43,226 bases of DNA from Glycomyces sp. YM15 (GCF_016918015.1 NZ_JAERMK010000032.1:1-43226); one strand, 5' to 3'; shown: positions 17,510-27,329, numbered from the stretch's first letter. The notes: generated by a model from the sequence alone, not told the origin. A program made the numbers and translations.

Positions 17510-20500
17510 TCAGGGGCGGAGCCGGAACGCCTTGTGCGTCGGGTGGAAACCCGCCGCCTCCAGGAGCGGGCCGAGCGGCGTCGAGAGCGCCGAAGCGTCG
17601 TTGACGCGTTCGATGGACAGCGCGTCGGCGGCACCGGAGCGGACCGCCTCGGCGAGGGCGCCGACGGCGTCCCGCATCCGGTCGTCGTCGGCGAGGCTGT
17701 CCGATTCGGTTGCAGGCCAGGCGATCAGCGTCTTGCCACCGCGTTCGAGATAGAGGGTGAGCGCGCCGTCGACCAGGACGACGAGCGAACCGGCCTTGCG
17801 GCCCGGCTTGTGGCCCGCGCCGGAGGGCGGTTCGGGCCAGGGGAGGGCGGCGCCGTAGGCGTTGGCGGGGTCGGTCGCGGCCAGGACCACGGTGCCCGGC
17901 TCGTGCGGGCGTTCGCGGTCGGCGGCGACGGCGCGCAGGCGGTCGACGGCTCCGTCGACGGCGAACTGGGCCGCACCGAGGCCTTCGACCACATACCCGC
18001 GGCGGGCCTTGCCGGATTCCTCGAAGACCGAGAGGACCCGGTAGGCCTTCGCGAAGCCGCCCTCGACGTCCTCGGCGGCCACCGCCCCGCGGGTGACCAC
18101 GCCGTGGCGGTCCAGGAGCGTCGTCGCGAGCGCGTGCGCCCGCACCGTGGCATCGGTTGCGGGAGCGGGCAGCAGCGACCAGCGTCCAGCCACTGTGGGC
18201 ATGACGGCGATGCCGGTCCCGGCGCGCAGTTCGCGCCAGCCCGAGCCCACGCCGGGGGAGTAGCGTCCGCGCGGGGCCGAGCGCTTGGCCCGGTGGGCGG
18301 TCGCGCCTGGGGCGCTGCCCGAGCCGAGGTACGCGCGCAGCGGGGCGAGCGTGTCGTTGGTGACGCGCCCGGCCCAGACCAGGTCCCAGAGCGCTTCGGC
18401 GAGCCCGGCGTCCGAGGCTTCGGGGTGCTCCACCCGGGTCTGCTCGGCGAGCTGGCGGAAGAAGAGCCCGAATCCGCCGGCGAGGGCGTCGAGCAGTGCG
18501 CTGTGGAGCGGCCCTGCCTCGAACGGCGGCGCCTCCGGGAGGAACAGCGGCGCGGTCTCGGCCGGATAGAGCGCGATCCAGCCGTCCTTGCCGGGGATGG
18601 CGCCCGCCCCGGCCCACAGGATCTCCCCGGAGGCGGTGAGCTCGTCGAGCATCACGGGCGTGTAGTCGGCGACGCGGGCGGGCAGGATCAGCTTCTCCAG
18701 CGCGGAGGCGGGAACCGGCACGCCCTGGAGCTGCTCGGCGGCGCGGGCGAGGCCGTCCACACCGCTGAGGCCGCCGCCGACGTGCTGCCACTCGGGCAGG
18801 AACGCGGCGAACGCGGCAGGGGCGACGGGCTCGAGCTCTTTACGAAGGGCCGCAAGGGAACGGCGGCGCAGGCGCCGCAGCACTCCGGGGTCGCACCATT
18901 CGCGGCCCTCGCCGCCGGGCCGGAACTCGCCCCCGGCGAGGCGGCCGTCGGCGGCGAGGCGTTGCAGGACGCCGTCGGCGACGGCGGTGCCGAGGCCGAA
19001 GCGGGCCGCCGCCTCATGAGCAGTGAAGGGGCCGTGGGTGCGGGCGTAGCGGGCGAGGAGGTCGCCGAGCGGGTCCGCGACCGGCTCGAGGAAGGCGTCC
19101 GGGACGCCGTCGGGCAGCGCGGCGCCGAGGGCGTCGCGGAGGCGGCCCGCGTCCTCGATCCCGGCCCAGTGGTCCCGACCGGCGATGCGCACGCGGAAGG
19201 CCCGCCCGGCCTCGGCCAGCGCCGCGGCCCAGGCGGGTTCGGCGCCGCGCTCGGCGAGTTCGCCGTCGCGGAGCGGCCCGAGGAGGCGCAGCAGGTCGGC
19301 GACGCTCTCGGCGTTCCGTGCCCGGCGGTCCTCGGTGAGCCATTGCAGCTCGCGCTCAAGGGATGCGAGAGCCCCCGGGTCGAGCAGTTCCCGCAGTTCG
19401 GCCTGGCCGAGGAGTTCGCCGAGGAGCCGTGAGTCGAGGGACAGCGCGGCGGCCCGGCGTTCGGCGAGCGGGGTGTCGCCCTGGTACATGAACTGCGCGA
19501 CGTATCCGAAGAGCAGGGACCGCGCGAACGGCGAGGCCTCCGGGGTGGCGACCTCGACGAGCCGCACGCGGCGGGCTTCGATGTCGCCCATGAGCTCGGC
19601 GAGGCCGGGCACGTCGTAGACGTCTTGGAGGACCTCGCGGACGGCCTCGAGGACGATGGGGAACGACGGGAACTGGGCGGCGACCTCGAGGAGCTGGGAG
19701 GAGCGGAGCCGCTGCTGCCACAGCGGTTGGCGCTTGCCCGGTTGGCGGTGGGGCAGCAGGAGGGCGCGGGCCGCGGCCTCGCGGAAGCGGGAGGCGAACA
19801 GGGCCGAGCCGCCGACGGCCTCGGTCACGAGGTCGGTGATCTCGCCCTTGTCGAAGGCGAGGTCGGCGGGGTCGAAACCGAAGTCCTCGGTGTCGGGCAG
19901 ACGCAGCACGATCCCGTCGTCGTGGTGCATCAGCTGCGGGTCGACGCCGTGCCGTTCCCGAAGGCGCGCACCGAGGGCGAGCGCCCATGGCGCGTGGACG
20001 CGGGCCCCGAAGGGGGAGTGGACGACGACGCGCCAGTCGCCGAGCTCGTCGCGGAAGCGCTCGACGACGATGGTGCGGTCGTCAGGTATGTGGCGGGTGG
20101 CCTCGCGCTGCTCGTCGAGGTAGGCGAGGGCGTTGCGGGCGGCGTAGTCGTCCAGCCCGGCGGCGTTGAGGCGCTTGCGGGCGCGGTCGGGTGGCAGCGA
20201 GGCGATCTCGCGGGTGAAGGCGCCGAGGGCGCGGCCGAGTTCGAGGGGCCTGCCGAGGTTGTCGCCGATCCAGAACGGGAGCCTGCCGGGCACGCCGGGC
20301 GCGGGCGAGACGACGACGCGGTCGCGGGTGACCTCCTCGATGCGCCAGGAAGAGGTGCCGAGGGAGAAGACGTCGCCGATCCGCGACTCGTAGACCATCT
20401 CCTCGTCGAGCTCGCCGACGCGGCCGCCGCCGCGTTTCGGATCGGTACCGGCCAGGAAGACGCCGAACAGGCCCCGGTCGGGGATCGTGCCGCCGGAGGT

Positions 20501-22102
20501 GACGGCGAGGCGCTGCGCGCCGGGGCGGGCCGTCAGGTTCCCGGTGGCGCGGTCCCAGACCAGGCGGGGGCGCAGCTCCACGAACGCGTCCGAGGGGTAC
20601 CGGCCCGCCAGCATGTCCAATACGGCCTCGAACGCGGATTCGGGGAGCGAGGCGAACGGGGCGGAGCGGCGCACCGCCGCGAGCAGGTCGGCCGTGGTCC
20701 AGTCGTCCATCGCGCACATCGCGACGATCTGCTGGGCGAGCACGTCGAGCGGGTTCGCGGGGATCGTGAGCGCTTCGATCGCGCCTTCCCGCATGCGTTC
20801 GGCGACGACCGCGGACTGGATGAGGTCGCCGCGGGTCTTGGGGAAGAACACGCCGCGCGAGACCGCCCCGACCTGGTGCCCGGCGCGGCCGACGCGCTGC
20901 AGTCCGGACGCGACCGAAGGCGGGGCCTCGACCTGCACGACCAGGTCGACCGCGCCCATGTCGATGCCGAGCTCCAGACTGGAGGTGGCGACGACGGCGC
21001 GCAGGCGCCCCGATTTGAGGTCCTCCTCGACCTGCTTGCGCTGCTCCTTCGCGATCGAGCCGTGGTGGGTGCGGGCCAGGACCTGCGGCGCGGCCGGGGT
21101 CGCGGAGGCGTTGCCCATCGACTCGGCCGGGCCGTGGTCCTCGGGGAGGTTCCGGCCCGTCCGGCGCTCATGCTCGATCTCGTTGAGCCGACTCGAAAGC
21201 CGCTCGGCGACGCGGCGGGCGTTGGTGAAGACGATGGTCGACCGGTGCTGTTCGACGAGGTCGGTGATGCGCTCCTCGACGTGCGGCCAGATCGACCCGG
21301 CCGCGCGGGCCTCGGCGGCCGCGCCGGTGCCCGCGGTCGGGGCGGCCGCGAGGTCGCCCATGTCCTCGACCGGCACGACCACCGACAGGTCGAACACCTT
21401 CCCCGAAGGCGGCTGCACGATCTCGACGTTCCGTTGCGGGGAGAGGAAACGGGCGACCTCCTCGACCGGCCTGACGGTGGCGGACAGGCCGATCCGCCTC
21501 GCGGGCCGCCCCAAACGCTCGTCGAGCCGCTCGAGGGAGAGCGCGAGGTGCGCGCCGCGCTTGGTGCCCGCCACGGCGTGGACCTCGTCGAGGATGACCG
21601 TCTCCACGCCCGCCAGCGCCTCTCGCGCCTTCGAGGTCAGCATCAGGAACAGCGACTCGGGTGTCGTGATGAGGATGTCCGGCGGCCGGACCGCGATCGA
21701 GCGGCGCTCGGAGGGCGGGGTGTCGCCCGAGCGCACGGCGACGCGGATCTCGGGCTCGGGCAGGCCGAGCCGGGCCGCCTCGGCGCGGATGCCCTCCAGC
21801 GGGACGGCGAGGTTGCGTTCGACGTCGACGCCGAGGGCCTTGAGCGGTGAGATGTACAGCACTCTGCAGCGCCGCCTCGGGTCCTCGGGCGGCGGTGTCG
21901 CGGCGAGCGCGTCGAGCGCGGAAAGGAACGCGGCGAGGGTCTTGCCCGACCCGGTCGGAGCGACCACCAGAACGTCCTTGTCCTCGCCGAGGGCCTGCCA
22001 CGCGCGCTCCTGTGCTGCGGTCGGAGCCTCGAACGCGCTCTCGAACCACGCGGCGGTCGCGGGCGAGAATCGTTCGAGCGCGGACTTGCGAGGTGCGGCC
22101 AT
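17510..22102 (-). CDS. lhr: Long ATP-dependent helicase Lhr
   Basis: 1530 aa, the full length usual for bacterial Lhr. Two RecA-like domains: Walker A APTGSGKT (about 48-55), DEVH box at 172-175, SAT motif, and the second-domain signature with GIDMGAVDLVVQ and the arginine-finger motif QRVGRAGHQ. A winged-helix and Lhr-specific core domain (to about 850) and a long C-terminal region follow. Lhr is a 3'-to-5' DNA translocase/helicase linked to DNA damage responses in mycobacteria. ATG 22102 is chosen because MAAPRKSALERF is the typical start region; 12 further in-frame codons upstream look like leader. No clear ribosome site is present. It is divergent from nhaA. Confidence 0.96.
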   Translation of the reverse strand: MAAPRKSALERFSPATAAWFESAFEAPTAAQERAWQALGEDKDVLVVAPTGSGKTLAAFLSALDALAATPPPEDPRRRCRVLYISPLKALGVDVERNLAVPLEGIRAEAARLGLPEPEIRVAVRSGDTPPSERRSIAVRPPDILITTPESLFLMLTSKAREALAGVETVILDEVHAVAGTKRGAHLALSLERLDERLGRPARRIGLSATVRPVEEVARFLSPQRNVEIVQPPSGKVFDLSVVVPVEDMGDLAAAPTAGTGAAAEARAAGSIWPHVEERITDLVEQHRSTIVFTNARRVAERLSSRLNEIEHERRTGRNLPEDHGPAESMGNASATPAAPQVLARTHHGSIAKEQRKQVEEDLKSGRLRAVVATSSLELGIDMGAVDLVVQVEAPPSVASGLQRVGRAGHQVGAVSRGVFFPKTRGDLIQSAVVAERMREGAIEALTIPANPLDVLAQQIVAMCAMDDWTTADLLAAVRRSAPFASLPESAFEAVLDMLAGRYPSDAFVELRPRLVWDRATGNLTARPGAQRLAVTSGGTIPDRGLFGVFLAGTDPKRGGGRVGELDEEMVYESRIGDVFSLGTSSWRIEEVTRDRVVVSPAPGVPGRLPFWIGDNLGRPLELGRALGAFTREIASLPPDRARKRLNAAGLDDYAARNALAYLDEQREATRHIPDDRTIVVERFRDELGDWRVVVHSPFGARVHAPWALALGARLRERHGVDPQLMHHDDGIVLRLPDTEDFGFDPADLAFDKGEITDLVTEAVGGSALFASRFREAAARALLLPHRQPGKRQPLWQQRLRSSQLLEVAAQFPSFPIVLEAVREVLQDVYDVPGLAELMGDIEARRVRLVEVATPEASPFARSLLFGYVAQFMYQGDTPLAERRAAALSLDSRLLGELLGQAELRELLDPGALASLERELQWLTEDRRARNAESVADLLRLLGPLRDGELAERGAEPAWAAALAEAGRAFRVRIAGRDHWAGIEDAGRLRDALGAALPDGVPDAFLEPVADPLGDLLARYARTHGPFTAHEAAARFGLGTAVADGVLQRLAADGRLAGGEFRPGGEGREWCDPGVLRRLRRRSLAALRKELEPVAPAAFAAFLPEWQHVGGGLSGVDGLARAAEQLQGVPVPASALEKLILPARVADYTPVMLDELTASGEILWAGAGAIPGKDGWIALYPAETAPLFLPEAPPFEAGPLHSALLDALAGGFGLFFRQLAEQTRVEHPEASDAGLAEALWDLVWAGRVTNDTLAPLRAYLGSGSAPGATAHRAKRSAPRGRYSPGVGSGWRELRAGTGIAVMPTVAGRWSLLPAPATDATVRAHALATTLLDRHGVVTRGAVAAEDVEGGFAKAYRVLSVFEESGKARRGYVVEGLGAAQFAVDGAVDRLRAVAADRERPHEPGTVVLAATDPANAYGAALPWPEPPSGAGHKPGRKAGSLVVLVDGALTLYLERGGKTLIAWPATESDSLADDDRMRDAVGALAEAVRSGAADALSIERVNDASALSTPLGPLLEAAGFHPTHKAFRLRP

Positions 22103-22196
22103 ACCGACAATCGTGCCCCGAACCGCCGACACGACCACCGGGTTCGCCGAACCTCATCGTCCACTGCCGCCCCGGCCGCCTGCGGCGCAGTTGCGG

Positions 22197-22202
22197 TAGG
22201 GT
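22197..22202 (+). promoter_or_regulatory. Candidate -10 box for nhaA
   Basis: TAGGGT at 22197-22202 lies about 70 bases before the nhaA GTG; no good -35 box is seen at the right distance. The 13-base palindrome GGTTCGCCGAACC (22141-22153) lies between lhr and nhaA and could be an operator. Both are weak calls. Confidence 0.3.
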
Positions 22203-22272
22203 GTGGCCTGGTGTGCCGGGAAGTCTGGTCGGCGTGGATCGACCGACCCTACGTCCCGAACGGAGCCCCACC

Positions 22273-23670
22273 GTGCAGTCCGCCAAAGAGCCCTGGACCT
22301 CGCCCTTGTGGCGTTCGCGCCCCGCCTTCCTCTACTCCAGCAAACCGCTCGCCCGCTTCGTCGGGCGCCCGGCCGCCGCGTTCCTGCACATCGAACCCGC
22401 CTCCGGGATCGTGCTGCTGGCGTGCGCGGTCATCGCGATGGTCTGGGCGAACTCGCCCTGGGCCGACTCGTACGAATGGCTGTGGGGCATGGACATCACC
22501 CTGCACGTGGGCGGGTTCGAGCTGCACCATTCGCTGCGCGACTGGATCAACGACGGCCTCATGGCGATCTTCTTCTTCGTGGTGGGCATGGAGATCAAGA
22601 GCGAGATCGTCTCCGGTGAACTGCGCAGCGTCCGCAACGCCGTCGCCCCGATCGCGGGCGCGATCGGCGGCATGGTCGTTCCCGCGCTCATCTACGCGGC
22701 GTTCAACGCCGGCGGCGAGGGCGCGGGCGGCTGGGGCGTGCCAATGGCCACCGACATCGCGTTCGCCGTCGGCGTCCTGGCGCTCTTCGGCTCCCGGATC
22801 CCCTCGGCCGCGCGGGTGTTCCTGCTGACCCTCGCGATCGTCGACGACCTCGGGGCGATCGGCGTGATCGCCGTGTTCTACACCGAGAAGGTCTCCATGG
22901 GCTGGCTCGCCGCCGCCGGGGTCGTCCTCGTCATCGCGATCGGGCTGCGCCTGCTCAACGTCTGGTCCTCGCCGGTCTATCTCATCGTCGGCATCGCCCT
23001 GTGGCTGTGCATGCTCGAATCGGGCGTCCACGCCACCATCGCGGGCGTCATCATGGGCCTGATCATCGCCGCCAAGCCCCTGTTCGACCCGGCCGCCGCG
23101 CACGCGCGCGCCCAGGAGCTGGCCAAGGAAGGGCTCACCGCCGAGGAGACCGAGCAGCTCGTCCGGTTGCGCCGCGACGCGCTCGCCCCGACCGACCGCC
23201 TGCAGCGGGCCAACCACCCGTTCTCCTCCTTCGTGGTGCTGCCGCTGTTCGCGCTCGCCAACGCCGGGGTGGCCCTCTCCGGCGACCTCATCGCGACGGC
23301 CGCGACCTCGGCGGTCACGCTCGGCATCGTCCTCGGCCTCGTGCTGGGCAAGACCGTCGGCATCACCCTCGCCACCTGGATCGCCGTCAAGACCGGTGCG
23401 GGCCGCCTGCCGAACGGCACCGGTTGGCCGCTGCTGGTGGGCATCGCCGCCGTCGCGGGCATCGGGTTCACGGTGGCGCTGTTCATCACCGAGCTCGCCT
23501 TCCGCGGCGAAGGCACCGAACTGCTGACGGACGAAGCGAAGATCGGCGTGCTCGCCGGGTCGCTCCTCGCCGCGCTCCTCGGCGCGGGCCTGGTCGCCCT
23601 CACCGCCCCCAAGCGCGGGGCGGCCGACAAGGACATGGACGCCCCCGAACACGCCGAATCGCCGAGCTGA
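22273..23670 (+). CDS. nhaA: Na+/H+ antiporter NhaA
   Basis: 465 aa. GTG 22273 is chosen because GGAG lies 8 bases upstream and the protein then starts at the usual cytoplasmic N-terminus; the much longer frame upstream is lhr shadow. The ion site is intact: paired Asp191-Asp192 in LAIVDDLGAIG (equivalent to Asp163-Asp164 of E. coli NhaA) and Asp161 in the MATDIAF helix. About 12 hydrophobic segments are visible. A hydrophilic insertion at about 275-300 and a charged C-terminal tail are typical of actinobacterial members. It exchanges Na+ (or Li+) for protons at the cytoplasmic membrane for pH and salt balance. It is unrelated to the adjacent cluster. Confidence 0.97.
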   Translation: MQSAKEPWTSPLWRSRPAFLYSSKPLARFVGRPAAAFLHIEPASGIVLLACAVIAMVWANSPWADSYEWLWGMDITLHVGGFELHHSLRDWINDGLMAIFFFVVGMEIKSEIVSGELRSVRNAVAPIAGAIGGMVVPALIYAAFNAGGEGAGGWGVPMATDIAFAVGVLALFGSRIPSAARVFLLTLAIVDDLGAIGVIAVFYTEKVSMGWLAAAGVVLVIAIGLRLLNVWSSPVYLIVGIALWLCMLESGVHATIAGVIMGLIIAAKPLFDPAAAHARAQELAKEGLTAEETEQLVRLRRDALAPTDRLQRANHPFSSFVVLPLFALANAGVALSGDLIATAATSAVTLGIVLGLVLGKTVGITLATWIAVKTGAGRLPNGTGWPLLVGIAAVAGIGFTVALFITELAFRGEGTELLTDEAKIGVLAGSLLAALLGAGLVALTAPKRGAADKDMDAPEHAESPS

Positions 23671-23923
23671 GGCTCGGCATAGGCCGGGCGGCGGTCACCG
23701 CATCGGTGCCCGGCGATACCCCTGCCGAGGCGCGCTGAGCGCGGTCATCCTCGCCCGACCGTGAATGATCCGCCGCCCGAGCGGCGGCGGACCACGGCGG
23801 GGCCATCGCCTTCGCCGACGCGGGCGCGGCCCGCGCCGAACCCACGAAGGCCGGCATTGACCCCGGGCTGACGTTCGAGCCGAACGATCCGGTACCGCCG
23901 GTGCCCACCGCCCTGAGGGGGGA
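23671..23923. other. 253-bp gap between convergent nhaA and MFS genes, with hairpins
   Basis: No gene is supported. Two inverted repeats are seen: GCCGGGC/GCCCGGC arms at 23683-23689 and 23708-23714 with further pairing inside, and a 7-bp stem with CCGA loop at 23770-23787. They are likely terminators for nhaA and the left biosynthetic operon. A stretch at about 23785-23915 reads as an open Ala-rich frame with no start and is probably chance. Confidence 0.5.
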
Positions 23924-25141
23924 TCACGCCGGCGACGGCTCCCGCTCGGGCTCGCGCACGCCCCGCCACATGGCGAGGAACGCGACGAGACCCACGGCGG
24001 CGCACATGATCCAGACGAACGAGTGCTCCACTTGGAACAGGTACGTGCCCACCGTCGGGCCGAGCGCGTACCCGCCGATCTGGGCCGTCGTGATCGCCCC
24101 GATGTACCGGCTGCGGTGCCGGTCGCCGGGCGCGGCCAGCGCCGGATAGGCCACTACCGAGGGCGCGGAGATGATCTCGCCGAACGTCCACACCAGCACC
24201 CCCGCGAAGAACACCCAGATGCCCGCGGGCAGGCCGAACATGGCCAGGCCCGCGCCGATGAAGAGGCTGCCGAACGCGATCGTGGTCCGCATCGGCAGTC
24301 GCTGCGTGTACCGCGTCACCGGCAGCTCGAATGCGATCACGATGGCGCCGTTGAGGGTCACGATCGTCCCGTACAGCCACGCCGGATGGCCCTCGCTCAG
24401 GATCTGCAGCGGCAGCACCGCCTGGTACTGCGACTCGATGAACCCCGTAAGGAACATCGCGACGATGACCAGTGTGTACTTCGAGTCCTTGAACACGTCC
24501 CGGTAGCTCACCGCCGTCTGCCGCTCGGACGGTTCGCCGTCGCGCACGTCCGGCAGCAGGAACAGCGCGATCAGACCGAACGCGAGGTGCGTCAACGCGT
24601 TCACGATGAACATCAGCGCGAACGAGTGCGTCAGCAGCCACACGCCGAGCATCGGCCCGAGGGCCGCACCGACATTGAGGCCCAGACGTGCGGCGGCCGA
24701 GACCATCACCAGCCGATTGGACGGCGTCAGCGCGGCCATCATCGCCGCGGCGGCGGGCCGGTACATCTGCCCGAACAGGCCCGCCGTGAACGCGAGCGCC
24801 ACGAGCACCCGGTAGTCCGCCGCGAAGGCCACGCCGAGGACCGCGCCGCCGGAGAGGAGCATCGAGCCGACGATCACCTGCCTTGCGCCCCACCAGGCCG
24901 TGACGGTACCGGACGCGAAGCTCCCGATGATCGAGCCGATGCCGAACACGGTGAGCGCGAGCCCCGCACCGGCGGGGGAGTGGCCGAGGTCGGTGAGGTA
25001 GAGGGTGAGGAAGACGGCGATGAAGGTGCCGGTGCGGCTCAGCGCGATGCCGACGAGGAGCGTGATGACGGACGGCGGCAGGTGCCGCAGGGTGGACCAG
25101 ACGCCGTCGGCCTCAGGATCGCGACGCACTGCCGGGCTCAT
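23924..25141 (-). CDS. MFS transporter (cluster exporter, left arm)
   Basis: 405 aa, about 12 hydrophobic segments split by a hydrophilic centre (DVRDGEPSERQTAVSYRD, about 205-222). The loop 2-3 signature is loosely kept (GTVTAWWGARQVIVG). It belongs to the major facilitator superfamily, drug-efflux-like branch. ATG 25141 overlaps the stop of the ATP-grasp gene by four bases (ATGA), so it is the last gene of the left biosynthetic operon. Placement suggests it exports the product and gives self-protection (inference). Confidence 0.9.
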   Translation of the reverse strand: MSPAVRRDPEADGVWSTLRHLPPSVITLLVGIALSRTGTFIAVFLTLYLTDLGHSPAGAGLALTVFGIGSIIGSFASGTVTAWWGARQVIVGSMLLSGGAVLGVAFAADYRVLVALAFTAGLFGQMYRPAAAAMMAALTPSNRLVMVSAAARLGLNVGAALGPMLGVWLLTHSFALMFIVNALTHLAFGLIALFLLPDVRDGEPSERQTAVSYRDVFKDSKYTLVIVAMFLTGFIESQYQAVLPLQILSEGHPAWLYGTIVTLNGAIVIAFELPVTRYTQRLPMRTTIAFGSLFIGAGLAMFGLPAGIWVFFAGVLVWTFGEIISAPSVVAYPALAAPGDRHRSRYIGAITTAQIGGYALGPTVGTYLFQVEHSFVWIMCAAVGLVAFLAMWRGVREPEREPSPA

Positions 25142-26361
25142 GCGGCTCCCCGCAGCGGGGTGCACTCGAAGATCGTCTCGGCTTCGGCGCGGTCGAGGAT
25201 CTGCTCGCACTCGATCGCACTGTCGCCCATGGCGATCAGGCAGCCGTAACGGGCGATGTACCCGTCGGGGGGCATCAGGAGCTCGTCGCCCGGGGCGGCG
25301 ACCGTGACGGTCTCCAGTTCGCCCGGCCGCGCGGGCGGGAGTGCGATCTTGTCGGCGACGGCGCTGAACGGCGGCACGAGGAACCTGATGGCGGCGTGGC
25401 GATCCTGCCGGTGGGCCAGGTCCGGCCGCTCGCCGAGGGCGAGCCGGGTGCCCACGACGCCGGAGTCGATCCCGTTGGCCAACTGTCCCAGATAGGGGAT
25501 GAGGTCGCCGCCGAGCCGGCCGTTGATCTCGACGAGGACCGGGCCGTCGGGGGTCAGTTTGACCTCGGTGTGGGTGCTGCCGTGGCGCCAGCCGACCGCC
25601 TTGTGAGCGGCGGCGAGCATGGCGGTGAGTTCGGGGTCGTCGAGCAGCGGGTCGTGCGGATCGACGTGGTGCCCCATCTCCTCGAAGTACGGTTCGGGAC
25701 CGATGTGCTTGCGCGCCAGCGCATACGGCAGATATTCGCCGTCGATCACGGCGGCGTCCACGCTGATCTCGGGTCCGCTGAGGTACTGCTCGAGCAGCAG
25801 GGTGCCGTCGTTGGTCATCCCGGCCTGCCGGGTGCCGCGCGCCGCCGTCATCGCCGCGGCCAGGTCCTCCATTCGATCCACTTTGATCACGCCTTGGCTC
25901 GCGCCGAGCGCGATGGGCTTGACGACCAGCGGGAATCCGATCGCGGCGGCCGCCTCGGCGCCGTCGCCGCCGGGGGCGACGATGTGGAAGGCGGGCTGGG
26001 GTACACCGGCGATGGTGAGCAGGCGCCGGGTCGCGGACTTGTCCCGGACCGCGCGCACCGCTGCAGGATCGGGGCCGGGCAGTCCGAGTTCGGCGGCCGC
26101 CTCCGAGGCGGCCTGGACAGCGGCCTCGTGCCAGCAGAACACGCCGAGGACGCGGTGCTCGGCGGCGACCCGCCGCACCGCCGCCAACGCCGCGTCCGGG
26201 TCGAAGACGTCGCAGACCGTATGCCCGGCGAGGTATTTCGCCTGCCAGGTCGGTTCGGCGGGGTCGAGGGCCCACAGCGGCGGGCCGTCCGCGGCGGCGG
26301 AGGCGAGCAGGTACTCGCGGAACAGCGGGTGCCCGGTCCCCATGATCAGCAGCAGGTCCAT
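25138..26361 (-). CDS. ATP-grasp carboxylate-amine ligase (left arm, first type)
   Basis: 407 aa from ATG 26361, with GGAG 9 bases upstream; an ATG at 26376 has no ribosome site. Pre-ATP-grasp Rossmann-like domain (1-100), then the ATP-grasp fold: RDKSATRRLLTIAGVPQP (about 106-123), the ATP-binding lysine strand FPLVVKPI (Lys148), glycine loop GASQGV, adenine-side LLLEQYLSG, and metal ligands Glu266, Glu278 and Asn280 in VEINGRLGG. Family reactions join an acyl phosphate, made from a carboxylate and ATP, to an amine. Substrates cannot be told. It lies 20 bases after the AurF-like gene and overlaps the exporter, so it probably makes an amide in the cluster product. Confidence 0.9.
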   Translation of the reverse strand: MDLLLIMGTGHPLFREYLLASAAADGPPLWALDPAEPTWQAKYLAGHTVCDVFDPDAALAAVRRVAAEHRVLGVFCWHEAAVQAASEAAAELGLPGPDPAAVRAVRDKSATRRLLTIAGVPQPAFHIVAPGGDGAEAAAAIGFPLVVKPIALGASQGVIKVDRMEDLAAAMTAARGTRQAGMTNDGTLLLEQYLSGPEISVDAAVIDGEYLPYALARKHIGPEPYFEEMGHHVDPHDPLLDDPELTAMLAAAHKAVGWRHGSTHTEVKLTPDGPVLVEINGRLGGDLIPYLGQLANGIDSGVVGTRLALGERPDLAHRQDRHAAIRFLVPPFSAVADKIALPPARPGELETVTVAAPGDELLMPPDGYIARYGCLIAMGDSAIECEQILDRAEAETIFECTPLRGAA

Positions 26362-26381
26362 CGGCGTCGGCTCCATTCTGG

Positions 26382-27329
26382 TCAAGGCAGGATCAGTCCT
26401 TGCTCGGTGAAGGCGTCCCGAGCGCCGGGCTGGTCGAGGACGCCCACTTCCTCGAACAGCCGGAGGGTCTTCGCCGCCGAGTGCCGGATGCCGGCCAGCA
26501 CGTTCTCGCTCGAGAACGAGTCGGCGATGACGTCCTTCACCCGCGTCTCGCTCAGCCCGGTCGACAGCAGCGCGTCCCGGGCCGGGTCGGTGGCCGGGCG
26601 CAGCGACCGCAGGACGAGCGGGGGCAGGTAGTGCGCCACCCGCTCCCGCAGCGGCGGTTCGAGCTGGCTCCACAGGTGCTTGAAGAACGCGCTGAAGAAC
26701 GCGTGGTGGCGGCCTTCGTCGATCGCGTGCTCGCGCACGGTCTCGCGCATGATCTGGACGACGCTCTCGTCGGGCGGGATGTCCGAGAGGATCGAGGTCA
26801 CGAGGGTCTCGAACACCACCACCTGCAGCAGTTCGACGAGCTTGCGGTGCTGCGGGAACTCCTCGCCGACGGCGTCGAGCCCGGCGATGAACGGCCCGAA
26901 GTCGTAGTCCAGCGCGGGAATCCCCGAGCGGTTCACCAACTGGTGCTGCACGTCGAGGCTGTACAGCGAGTGGTAGCCCTCGTCGACGACGATCTTGTAC
27001 GCGTCCATGCGGGTCGCCTCGTGGAGGTGCAGGCCGCTGGAGCCGTCCGCGATCTTCTGCGACGCGCGCACGACCACGGCGACCTCGAAGTGCATGGTGA
27101 AGCGCAGCCACTGGTAGGCGTGCTGCGCGACCAGGTACCGGCGCAGGACCGGGTCGCCCTGGTCGACCAGCGGGTGGTCGAGGTGCGGCACCAGGTGCTC
27201 GGGGAAGAACGCCTTGTGGATGTCGTCCTCGGCGTCGATCATCTTGCGGTGCTCGGACCGGACCCCGGCGCGTTCGTACCAGTTGCGGAAAGCGTCGATC
27301 CGCGGCATCGGCGCGTCGCCAGCGAACAC
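26382..27329 (-). CDS. AurF-like non-haem diiron N-oxygenase
   Basis: 315 aa. GTG 27329 is chosen: GGGAG stands 5 bases before it and the upstream carbamoyltransferase stops at 27332; ATG 27308 has no site. All seven iron ligands of AurF-type enzymes can be placed with matching spacing: Glu82 (HFEVAVV), Glu117 and His120 (DEGYH), Glu174 (VFETLV), and His201, Glu205, His208 (HAIDEGRHH). Known members (AurF, CmlI, ObaC) turn aryl amines into hydroxylamine, nitroso or nitro groups using a mu-peroxo diiron centre. Here the amine could come from the chorismate-aminating enzyme of the right arm (inference). An alkyl or sugar amine, as for other family members, is also possible. Confidence 0.88.
   Translation of the reverse strand: MFAGDAPMPRIDAFRNWYERAGVRSEHRKMIDAEDDIHKAFFPEHLVPHLDHPLVDQGDPVLRRYLVAQHAYQWLRFTMHFEVAVVVRASQKIADGSSGLHLHEATRMDAYKIVVDEGYHSLYSLDVQHQLVNRSGIPALDYDFGPFIAGLDAVGEEFPQHRKLVELLQVVVFETLVTSILSDIPPDESVVQIMRETVREHAIDEGRHHAFFSAFFKHLWSQLEPPLRERVAHYLPPLVLRSLRPATDPARDALLSTGLSETRVKDVIADSFSSENVLAGIRHSAAKTLRLFEEVGVLDQPGARDAFTEQGLILP

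Noticed and set aside
15684..18791. 1035-aa open frame on the minus strand
   Set aside because: It spans the cellulase-like gene, the mycoredoxin gene and part of lhr in wrong frames; only low-complexity sequence results.
22141..22153. SOS/LexA box before lhr (GGTTCGCCGAACC)
   Set aside because: Actinobacterial LexA sites read GAAC-N4-GTTC; here the half-sites face the other way with a three-base gap, so LexA control is not supported.
23785..23923. Coding-like Ala-rich stretch between nhaA and the MFS gene
   Set aside because: No start codon or ribosome site, frame opened only after a stop at about 23764, no recognisable family; probably high-GC chance.
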